Below, piece by piece: positions 52,985 through 62,057 of a stretch of 64,000 nt of DNA (position 1 is the first letter of the stretch; the number at the start of each line of letters is the position of its first letter). Made by a program: the position numbers and the translations under genes. Below the pieces are notes generated by a model. It made no database searches. It was not told the origin of the DNA and worked only from the letters and a program-made list of their open reading frames with translations. Source of the stretch: Blastomonas ursincola. Its GTDB lineage: Bacteria; Pseudomonadota; Alphaproteobacteria; Sphingomonadales; Sphingomonadaceae. The stretch covers positions 372,001 through 436,000 of the forward strand of contig NZ_VDES01000001.1 of the NCBI RefSeq assembly GCF_013607875.1, written 5' to 3'.

Positions 52985-54367
52985 ATGACGAAACGCACCC
53001 TGCTGGCCCTGGCCGCCCTCGCCCTTCCCTTCCCTCTCGCAGCCCAGCACGATCCCGCCGCGATCCAGCAAAAGGCGCTCGGCGACGGCACCGCTTATTC
53101 CATCGTCGAGGATCTGACGACCGAGATCGGCCCGCGCCTTGCCGGGACGGAGCGCGAGGCGGCGGCGCGCGCCTGGGCAGTCGAGCGGCTCAAGGCCATG
53201 GGCTTTTCCAACGTGCGCATCGAACCTTTCGACATGAAGACCTGGGTGCGTGGCGAGGAAAGCGCCGAGGTGACCGCGCCCTACCCTGCAAAGATGCACA
53301 TCACCGCGCTCGGCAATTCGGCCAGCACCGGCGACAAGGGGCTGGAGGCGGAAGTCGTCTATTTCCGCACGCTCGCCGATCTCCAGGCCGCGCCCGCGGG
53401 CAGCCTGAAGGGCAAGATCGCGTTCGTTAGCCACAAGATGACGCGGACGCAGAACGGCGCCAGCTATGGCCAGTTCGGCGGCGTGCGGCGCATCGGCCCC
53501 TCGCTGGCCTCGGAAAAGGGCGCTGCCGCGATCGTCATCCGTTCGGTCGGCACCGATTATCATCGCAATCCGCATACCGGCGGAACGAATTTCGGCGAGC
53601 GCGGCGTGCCCATCCCTTCGGCAGCGATCTCGATCCCCGACGCCGAGAATCTGGAGCGCATCATCGCACGCGCTGCCCGAAAGGGCGAGGCGGTGAAGAT
53701 GAAGCTGGTGCTCACCCCGCGCCAGATCGGCACCACCCAATCGGGCAATGTCATCGCCGAGGTGCCGGGCAGCGATCCGCAAGCGGGCGTGATCCTGGTC
53801 GGCGGGCATCTCGACAGCTGGGATCTGGGCACCGGCGCGATCGATGACGGCGCTGGCGTCGCGATTACTGCGGCGGCGGCCAAGCTGATCATGGACGCAG
53901 GGACCCCTAAGCGCACCATCCGCGTCGTGTGGTTCGGCGCGGAAGAGGTCGGGCTGTTCGGCGGCATCGCCTATGCCAAGGCGCATGGCGCGGCGGACCA
54001 TGTGCTCGCGATGGAATCGGATTTCGGCGCGGACCGCATCTGGCAGGTCGATTTCAAGCTGCCGCAAGGCACCGATGACCTCAAGACCCGCATCGCCAAC
54101 GCGCTCGCGCCGCTCGGCATCGGGCGCAGCAACGATGTCGCAGGCGGTGGCCCCGATGTCGGCCCGACCGTGGCGCTGGGCGTCAACGCCATCGACTTGC
54201 AGCAGGACGGCACCGACTATTTCGACCTGCACCACACGCCCGACGACACGCTCGACAAGATCGACCCGAAAAAATTGCAACAGAATGTCGCAGCCTGGGC
54301 GACGGTGCTGAGCATCGTGGCGAACGACCCGGCGGATCTGCTGCCGAAGGGCAAGCCGGGGGACTGA
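52985..54367 (+). CDS. M28 family metallopeptidase (carboxypeptidase Q-like)
   Basis: A 460-aa exported zinc peptidase. Signal peptide MTKRTLLALAALALPFPLAA. A PA domain insert (about 120-260) precedes the catalytic domain, in which metal ligands are GGHLDSWDLGTGAIDDGAG (His and Asp), WFGAEEVGLFGG (Glu), AMESDFGADRIWQ (Asp) and DYFDLHHTPDDTLDK (His). The architecture matches plasma glutamate carboxypeptidase/aminopeptidase groups. It probably cleaves peptides in the periplasm. A REP copy follows. Confidence 0.93.
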   Translation: MTKRTLLALAALALPFPLAAQHDPAAIQQKALGDGTAYSIVEDLTTEIGPRLAGTEREAAARAWAVERLKAMGFSNVRIEPFDMKTWVRGEESAEVTAPYPAKMHITALGNSASTGDKGLEAEVVYFRTLADLQAAPAGSLKGKIAFVSHKMTRTQNGASYGQFGGVRRIGPSLASEKGAAAIVIRSVGTDYHRNPHTGGTNFGERGVPIPSAAISIPDAENLERIIARAARKGEAVKMKLVLTPRQIGTTQSGNVIAEVPGSDPQAGVILVGGHLDSWDLGTGAIDDGAGVAITAAAAKLIMDAGTPKRTIRVVWFGAEEVGLFGGIAYAKAHGAADHVLAMESDFGADRIWQVDFKLPQGTDDLKTRIANALAPLGIGRSNDVAGGGPDVGPTVALGVNAIDLQQDGTDYFDLHHTPDDTLDKIDPKKLQQNVAAWATVLSIVANDPADLLPKGKPGD

Positions 54368-54731
54368 GCACACCCACAGCTTACAACCTCCGCTCAGCCT
54401 GAGCCTGTCGAAGGCCCCGCATATTCGCTTCGCCTGGTTTTCCTTCACTCGTCACCCCCGCGAACGCGGGGGTCCCGCTTCAATTGGGCGCGATGCAGAA
54501 AGCGGGATTCCCGCTTTCGCGGGAATGACGATGTAAATTGCGAGAACATTGCGTCAGGCTTCTACAGCTCGGGCCGATTGGAATGGGTGGAGCCGGCTGG
54601 CACGTTACAACTTGCGACAAGATGACGCGAAAATGAGCGGCACATTCGCAACCCGTTCAGCCAGGGGCGCGTATTCCTGAACATGTCCAGAGCAGCCCCC
54701 CTCTGCTCAGGCCATGACAGGAGTAGACAAG
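54368..54731. other. Intergenic region of 364 bases with REP copy 5
   Basis: Contains the REP-like element at 54451-54529, a short GCTCAGCCTGAGCCTGTCGA motif at 54392, and about 200 bases of unremarkable sequence before the RcnB gene. I see no gene, tRNA or clear promoter in it. Confidence 0.6.
54451..54529. repeat. REP-like palindromic pair, copy 5
   Basis: A 79-base element with arms CCCCCGCGAACGCGGGGG and GATTCCCGCTTTCGCGGGAA, matching the copy at 4576. It follows the M28 peptidase gene. Confidence 0.85.
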
Positions 54732-55271
54732 ATGAAGACCCTTTCGAAAGCCCTGATCGGGACCCTGATGCTGGCCACCACGCTGCCGGTCGCAACCGCC
54801 CCCGCCTTTGCCCAGTCGCGTGGCGAGGTCATCCGTTCCGAACGTGAACTGCGCCAGGAACAGCGTGAACTGCGCCGCGATCGCCGCGACGTGCAGGAAG
54901 CCCGCCGCTATGGCGACCGTCGCGATGTCCGCGAGGAACAGCGCGATCTGCGCGACCAGCGTCGCGACGTGCGCGATGCCCGCCGCGAATATCGCGAGGA
55001 CCTGCGCGACTATCGCGACTATCGCGCCAGCAACCGCGCGGCGTTTCGCGGCCCCGCCTTCCGGTCGAACTTCCGCTATCAGCAGTTCCGCCCGGGCGTC
55101 CGCATCGCGCCGAACTATTATGGCCAACGCTTTGTCGTGAACAACTACCGCAACTATCGCCTGCCGAACCCCGGCGTGCGTCAGACCTGGGTGCGGCACT
55201 ATAACGACATGCTGCTGGTCAACACCCGGACCGGCACCGTCGTCCGCGTGATCCCGAATTTCTACTGGTAA
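54732..55271 (+). CDS. RcnB family protein with repeated Arg/Asp-rich helix
   Basis: A 179-aa exported protein. Signal peptide MKTLSKALIGTLMLATTLPV... with cleavage near AFA. A long charged helical region repeats R(R/D)D(V/L)R-type units (residues about 38-100: RRDVQEARRYGDRRDVREEQ). The C-terminal RcnB domain is VRQTWVRHYNDMLLVNTRTG. E. coli RcnB acts in nickel/cobalt tolerance, but many relatives have no known role. The ATG at 54732 has an AGGAG site; the frame extends to 54714. Confidence 0.82.
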   Translation: MKTLSKALIGTLMLATTLPVATAPAFAQSRGEVIRSERELRQEQRELRRDRRDVQEARRYGDRRDVREEQRDLRDQRRDVRDARREYREDLRDYRDYRASNRAAFRGPAFRSNFRYQQFRPGVRIAPNYYGQRFVVNNYRNYRLPNPGVRQTWVRHYNDMLLVNTRTGTVVRVIPNFYW

Positions 55272-55355
55272 CTGTCCTTTCGCCAGTAGGAAGCAAGTCC
55301 GCCCATCGTCCTGGGGACGGTGGGCGGGCCCACTTCTGACGAGCACATATTCGCA

Positions 55356-55844
55356 TCAGGGTTCGCCCGCGCCCCAGATCTGGTCTTGCCTTACCCAGCC
55401 CGCGCGCTTGTCCACCGCGAATTCGCACCAGCCCTTTTCGCAATCGCCGAGTTCTCCGACCACGCCCGGCTCGGCGCGCCACAACAGCCTGGCATTGTCG
55501 CGCGGGGCAGACCGGATCGCGATGACCGACCCGGTCACGATCGCGGTGCGCTTGCGGCTCAGCATGTTCGAATGCATCCAGCCAGTCCAGCCCGACGGAT
55601 CGACGATCTGACGCCACGCGCCATAACGCTTGATGACCTTGACCGGCAGATGCTTGCGCCGGAACACCCATTCGATCTGATAGGTCGCCATCGGGCCAGC
55701 GCGCGCAAAGGCCTCGTCCTTCTGGACCGACGCCCAATAGGGCACCTCGACCTCTGCCTGCGCGATTGCAGCATCATGACCAGCCGACAGCGACACGGCT
55801 GCCAGACCGGCCAGTATCAGTCCTGAAAACCATGGTGCACGCAT
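55356..55844 (-). CDS. SH3-domain exported protein
   Basis: A 162-aa protein with a signal peptide (GLILAGLAAVSLSAGHDAAIA). It carries two SH3-like (DUF1058/SH3_4) repeats: RAGPMATYQIEWVFRRKHLP with GAWRQIVDPSGWTGWMHSNM, and RSAPRDNARLLWRAEPGVVGEL with GWCEFAVDKRAGWVRQDQIW. Such proteins bind peptidoglycan or proteins in the periplasm. The ATG at 55844 follows a TTG that opens the frame. It is divergent from the dehydrogenase gene. Confidence 0.88.
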   Translation of the reverse strand: MRAPWFSGLILAGLAAVSLSAGHDAAIAQAEVEVPYWASVQKDEAFARAGPMATYQIEWVFRRKHLPVKVIKRYGAWRQIVDPSGWTGWMHSNMLSRKRTAIVTGSVIAIRSAPRDNARLLWRAEPGVVGELGDCEKGWCEFAVDKRAGWVRQDQIWGAGEP

Positions 55845-55977
55845 CAAATATACCCCCGTCGGCCAGACTATAGCATCGCACCCGACGATCCTTCACCCCG
55901 AATCGCTTAAGCCAAAAAACCTGTGCCAAGCAAGTGCCGCAGCTTGACCTTTGGGGCGGTTGAGGCATAGCACAGCT

Positions 55978-57006
55978 ATGCCATCCAGCCCCGCATCCAG
56001 GCCGTCTCAGCCGCCGCACGAACCGGGCAGCCGCCCGCGCGTGATCGTCACGCGAAAGCTCGCCCCCGCCGTCGAAGAGCGCATGGCCGAACTGTTCGAT
56101 GTCACGCTCAATGCCGACGATCACGCCTTTACCCGCGACGAGCTGGCCGCTGCCATGGCAACCTGCGACGTGCTGGTGCCGACGGTCACCGATGCGCTCG
56201 ATGCGGAGCTGATTGCGGGCGCAGGCGAAAAACTGAAACTGCTCGCCAATTTCGGCGCGGGCGTGGATCATATCGACCTGAAAGCCGCCCGCGCGCGCGG
56301 CATCATCATCACCAACACACCCGGCGTGTTCACCGACGATACTGCCGACATGACCATGGCGCTCATCCTCTCGGTGCCGCGCCGCCTCGCCGAGGGCGAG
56401 AAGCTGGTGCGGTCGGGCCAGTGGGAGGGCTGGAGTCCTTCGGGCATGCTCGGCCACCGCATCGGCGGCAAGCAGCTGGGCATTGTCGGCATGGGCCGGA
56501 TCGGCCAGGCGGTGGCGCATCGCGCGCGCGGCTTCGGGCTCAATGTCGTCTATCACAACCGCCGCCGCCTGCCCGAAAGCCTAGAGCAGATGCTCGGCGC
56601 GACGTTCGAGCCCGATCTCGATGCGCTGATCTCTTCGTCCGATATCATCACCCTGCACTGCCCGCGCAGCCCCGAGACCCGCGGCATCATCGACGCACGC
56701 CGCATCGGCCTGATGAAGCCGAGCGCCTATCTGATCAACAGCGCGCGTGGCGAGCTGGTCGACGAGGCCGCGCTGATCGACGCGCTCGAGAATGGCAGAA
56801 TCGCCGGAGCCGGGCTCGATGTCTATCCGCGCGAGCCACAGGTCGACGAACGGCTGCTCGCGCTGAAGAATGTCGTGCTGCTGCCACATGTCGGAAGCGC
56901 CACCTTCGAAGGCCGCGAGGTTGCCGGACACAAGGTCATCGCCAATATTCGCTTCTGGTTTGATGGGCATAGGCCCCCCGACCAGGTCCTCGAAGGCTGG
57001 ATGTAA
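55978..57006 (+). CDS. D-isomer-specific 2-hydroxyacid dehydrogenase (glyoxylate/hydroxypyruvate reductase-like)
   Basis: A 342-aa NAD(P)-dependent dehydrogenase. The cofactor motif GIVGMGRIGQAVAHRARGFG (GxGxxG) is at about residues 164-182, and catalytic residues are in LINSARGELVDEAALIDAL (Arg), GAGLDVYPREPQ (Glu) and LPHVGSATFEGR (His). The closest types are glyoxylate or hydroxypyruvate reductases. The N-terminus has an extra Pro/Ser-rich stretch (about 20 residues). The ATG at 55978 is used. It precedes amt by 117 bases. Confidence 0.92.
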   Translation: MPSSPASRPSQPPHEPGSRPRVIVTRKLAPAVEERMAELFDVTLNADDHAFTRDELAAAMATCDVLVPTVTDALDAELIAGAGEKLKLLANFGAGVDHIDLKAARARGIIITNTPGVFTDDTADMTMALILSVPRRLAEGEKLVRSGQWEGWSPSGMLGHRIGGKQLGIVGMGRIGQAVAHRARGFGLNVVYHNRRRLPESLEQMLGATFEPDLDALISSSDIITLHCPRSPETRGIIDARRIGLMKPSAYLINSARGELVDEAALIDALENGRIAGAGLDVYPREPQVDERLLALKNVVLLPHVGSATFEGREVAGHKVIANIRFWFDGHRPPDQVLEGWM

Positions 57007-57080
57007 ACCCTCCGTTCGCCGCAGAAATGCGCGCGCGTTAATCGATTATTTGCCAAACTGCGGCATGACGCGGCAGATAG

Positions 57081-57101
57081 GCTGTCCCGTTTCAGGACAG
57101 C
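57081..57101 (+). promoter_or_regulatory. Stem-loop in the amt leader
   Basis: GCTGTCC and GGACAGC form a perfect 7-bp stem around the 7-base loop CGTTTCA, ending 22 bases before the amt start codon. It could affect translation, or be the terminator of the preceding gene; no T-run is present. Confidence 0.35.
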
Positions 57102-57123
57102 ACGGTTTGGGAAAGTCGAGAGC

Positions 57124-58470
57124 ATGATCGCAAGGCTGGCGCGCATTTTCACCCTCGCTACGGCAGCGCTCGCCGCGCCCGCATGGGCCGCACCCGCATT
57201 GGTCGATCCCGCGACGCTCGATGTTTCCAATTCGGGCGATACCGCCTTCATGCTGATCTGCGGCGCGCTGCTGATGCTGTTCGCGGTGCCCGGCGTGCTG
57301 CTGATGCAGGCTGGGCGCGGCACCGCGCGCGCCGCGCAGGGTGTGTTCCTGCACGGTACCGCGATCGCCGCGCTTGTCTCGCTGCTCTGGGTCGTGGTCG
57401 GCTATACCCTGGCCTTTGGCGATCCCAGCGGCGGCGTGATCGGCGGCGGCAATGCCTGGATGCTGATCGCGCTCGGCAATGTCCGCTTCGGCACCGCCGT
57501 GCCCGAAAGCGCGTTCGTGCTGTTCCAGATCGCGGGAGCGATGCTCGCCGCGCTGCTCGTCGCAGGTGCCTGGGCCGGGCGCGGCCGCTTCGGCTGGGCT
57601 CTGGCGTTCGGCGGGATGTGGAGCCTGATCGTCTATGCACCCGTCGCGCACTGGATCTGGGGCGGCGGCTGGCTCTACGGATTTGGCGTGCTCGATTATG
57701 CCGGCGGCATCGCGCTGCATTTCTGCGCAGGCATTTCCGCCCTGGTGGCCGCCCTGGTCATCGGACGGCGCACCGGCTGGCCCGGCGCTGCTGCAGCGAC
57801 GCACAATCCGGTCATGGTGCTTGCAGGCGGCGCGCTGCTGTTCATCGGCAATTTCGCGCTGACCGGAGGCTGGACGCTGGCGGCGACCGACGATGCCAGC
57901 AGCGCGATCATCAACGCGCATGTCGCCGCGTGCACCAGCGCGCTGGTCTGGCTGCTGATCGAGAAGCTGCGCACCCGCACCGTCAGCGCGATGGGCGCGG
58001 TCAACGGTCTGCTCGCAGGCCTTGCCGCGATCGCTCCGGCTTCGGGCCTGGTCTCGCCGGGTGCCGCGATCCTGATCGGCGTGATTGCCGCCCCGGCCTG
58101 CTATTTCGGCCTGCGCTTCGTCACCGAGACGCTGGCGATCGACGACAGCAACCACGCCTTCGCGCTGCACGGCATCGGCGGGCTGGTCGGCGCATTGCTG
58201 GTCGCGATCTTCATCAGCGATGCGTTCGGCGGCGTCGGCTATGGCGAGGGCGGAAGCATGATCAGCCAGCTGGTCGCCCAGCTGGTCGGACTGGCCGGTG
58301 TTGCGATGTGGTCGATCCTGGCCACGCTGATCATCAGCTATGGCGTGGCGATGGCCATCCCGATGCGGATCTCGCCTGCCGAAGAGGCAGGCGAAGCGCT
58401 CGCCGCACCCGTGGCGTCAGCCGAACCCGCCCCGCCCGCTGCAGAGCAGATCACCGCACCGCAGGGCTGA
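57124..58470 (+). CDS. amt: Divergent ammonium transporter (Amt family)
   Basis: A 448-aa membrane protein with a signal peptide and about 11 helices. The twin-His pore is intact: LDYAGGIALHFCAGISALVAA (Asp and His) and NHAFALHGIGGLVGALL (second His). The entry Trp region APVAHWIWGGGWLYG is also present. However, the segment that is GWFGFNAGS in typical Amt proteins reads GNFALTGGW here, losing the usual Phe and Ser. No glnK is adjacent. It probably moves ammonium, but its transport or sensing properties may differ. Confidence 0.88.
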   Translation: MIARLARIFTLATAALAAPAWAAPALVDPATLDVSNSGDTAFMLICGALLMLFAVPGVLLMQAGRGTARAAQGVFLHGTAIAALVSLLWVVVGYTLAFGDPSGGVIGGGNAWMLIALGNVRFGTAVPESAFVLFQIAGAMLAALLVAGAWAGRGRFGWALAFGGMWSLIVYAPVAHWIWGGGWLYGFGVLDYAGGIALHFCAGISALVAALVIGRRTGWPGAAAATHNPVMVLAGGALLFIGNFALTGGWTLAATDDASSAIINAHVAACTSALVWLLIEKLRTRTVSAMGAVNGLLAGLAAIAPASGLVSPGAAILIGVIAAPACYFGLRFVTETLAIDDSNHAFALHGIGGLVGALLVAIFISDAFGGVGYGEGGSMISQLVAQLVGLAGVAMWSILATLIISYGVAMAIPMRISPAEEAGEALAAPVASAEPAPPAAEQITAPQG

Positions 58471-58491
58471 GCCCCGGCGCGGCGCGGACGC

Positions 58492-60297
<1,806 letters not shown>

Positions 60298-60401
60298 GGC
60301 GCGCGATTAGCAGGGGTGCGCGCACCTGTCAGCAGGGAATAGAGCGCCCGGAAAATCGACGTGGAACAAGAACCAAATCCGCACTGGCGCGTAGGCCGCG
60401 C

Positions 60402-61238
60402 ATGACCAAGACCTGGCTTATCGTGAACGAGGCGAGCGGCAGCTATGACGCCGCCGTGATCGCCGACATCGTTACCTGGTTCGCCGAGAGCGACCATCCG
60501 GTGGACTGCATCGTCCGCTGCCCCGACGAAGACCTGCCAACGCCTGACAAGCTCGACCGCGAAGGCGTTGAAACGCTGGCCATCTATGCGGGCGACGGCA
60601 CCACCAACAGCGCGCTGAAACAGGCGGCAGGCTGGGACGGCGACGTGTTGATCCTGCCCGGCGGCACGATGAACCTGCTCGCCCGCGCGCTGCACGGCGA
60701 CCAGCCCTGCCGATCGATCATCGCCGAGGCGGCGCGCAACCGGCGCACGACGAAGCTGAACACGGTCGAGATCGGCGAGAGCATCGCCTATGTCGGGGTG
60801 ATCGCCGGGCCGACCACCAGCTGGGCCAGGGTGCGCGAGAATGCCCGCCATACCGAGCTTGCGGATCTCGTGTTCAACGCCATCCCTGCGGCGATATCCG
60901 AGAGCCTGGGCGGACCGCAGGTCGGCATCCAAGGCGACGAGCGACGCTTCCCCGCGATCTTTGCGGCGCCGCGCGACAGCAGCATGGCGCTGTGCGGCTT
61001 TACCGCCTCTTCCGTCGGTGAAGTGCTCAGCCATGCCAGCGCCTGGCTGGGCGGCGATTTCCGTGAAGGGCCGCGCGAGGATCTGGGCAGCGCGCGCAGC
61101 GCAACGCTGGTCAGCGAGGCAGAGACGATCGGCCTTCTAATCGATGGCGAGCCCGCCGAAGCCAAACCTGGCGATACCCTCGCCCTCGGTCAGGCCCCGC
61201 ACAATTTCATCGAAACCCGCGCGCCTGCTGCCCCATGA
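60402..61238 (+). CDS. Diacylglycerol-kinase-type lipid kinase
   Basis: A 278-aa DAGK-catalytic-domain protein. The nucleotide motifs are IVNEASGSYDAAVI (start), IYAGDGTTNSALKQAAG (GDGT) and LPGGTMNLLARALHG (GGT-N). The C-terminal domain has the usual lipid-kinase fold. It probably phosphorylates diacylglycerol or a related lipid. It is translationally coupled to the phosphoesterase (ATGA). Confidence 0.9.
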   Translation: MTKTWLIVNEASGSYDAAVIADIVTWFAESDHPVDCIVRCPDEDLPTPDKLDREGVETLAIYAGDGTTNSALKQAAGWDGDVLILPGGTMNLLARALHGDQPCRSIIAEAARNRRTTKLNTVEIGESIAYVGVIAGPTTSWARVRENARHTELADLVFNAIPAAISESLGGPQVGIQGDERRFPAIFAAPRDSSMALCGFTASSVGEVLSHASAWLGGDFREGPREDLGSARSATLVSEAETIGLLIDGEPAEAKPGDTLALGQAPHNFIETRAPAAP

Positions 61239-61966
61239 CGCTGTTGTTCCACGCCAGCGACCTGCATTTCGGCGCCGAGGACAGCGCCGCGCTCGCCTGG
61301 TTCAAGCAGGTCGTCGCCGACCAGCAGCCCGAGATCGTCATCATCACCGGCGATCTGACGATGCGCGCACGCTCGGCCGAATTCGCCGCCGCGCAGGCCT
61401 GGCTCGCCGATCTGGGTCGGCCCGTCCTGATCGAGCCGGGCAATCACGACCTGCCCTATTTCAACCCGGTCCGCCGGATCTGGCGGCCTTATGGCCGCGT
61501 GATGCGGCTGCAGGAGCAATTGCACGAGGGCGTCACGCTCGATCACGTCCATCTGGTGTCGCTGCGCACCACTGCGAGGGTGCAATGGCGGTTCAACTGG
61601 TCCAAGGGCCGGGTCGGCAAGCGCGCGCTGCATCAGGCGCTCCAGGCGCTGGGTAATCCGGGCCACCATGCAAAGCTGCGCATCGTGCTGGCGCACCATC
61701 CGCTGATCGAGGCTGAAACGCAGAGCAGCGGACGCACCACCGGCGGTCGCGCCGCACTCGAAGCGATAGCCGCTGCAGGCGCGGATGCGGTGCTGTCCGG
61801 CCATGTGCATGATCCGTTCGACCTGAATGTCGAAACGCAGGCAGGCGCGATCCGTCTGATCGGCGCTGGCACATTGTCCGAGCGGGTTCGCGCGACCCGG
61901 CCGTCGTTCAACCGACTGACGGTGGCGGATGGAAAGCTCGACGCGCAGGTCTGCGCGATGGACTGA
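61235..61966 (+). CDS. Metallophosphoesterase
   Basis: A 243-aa calcineurin-like phosphoesterase. Metal ligands follow the standard order: HASDLHFG (DxH), IITGDLTM (GD), EPGNHDLPYF (GNHD), VLAHHPL and LSGHVHDPFD (GHxH). The substrate is unknown; the pairing with the lipid kinase suggests a linked lipid or nucleotide role. It is coupled to the kinase by an ATGA overlap. Confidence 0.92.
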   Translation: MTLLFHASDLHFGAEDSAALAWFKQVVADQQPEIVIITGDLTMRARSAEFAAAQAWLADLGRPVLIEPGNHDLPYFNPVRRIWRPYGRVMRLQEQLHEGVTLDHVHLVSLRTTARVQWRFNWSKGRVGKRALHQALQALGNPGHHAKLRIVLAHHPLIEAETQSSGRTTGGRAALEAIAAAGADAVLSGHVHDPFDLNVETQAGAIRLIGAGTLSERVRATRPSFNRLTVADGKLDAQVCAMD

Positions 61967-62057
61967 CCCTGCGGATTAACACCGCTTAATCCTACGGTTT
62001 CTTACAATTCGCGGGCTCGCTGCTACCCTATCCTCGGGACAAGGGGGGATTCGCGCG

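Noticed and set aside
61976-61989. TTAA-N6-TTAA upstream of the GMC gene, similar to a CtrA box
   Set aside because: The spacing is six, not seven, and the second half lacks the following C; the site is not convincing.
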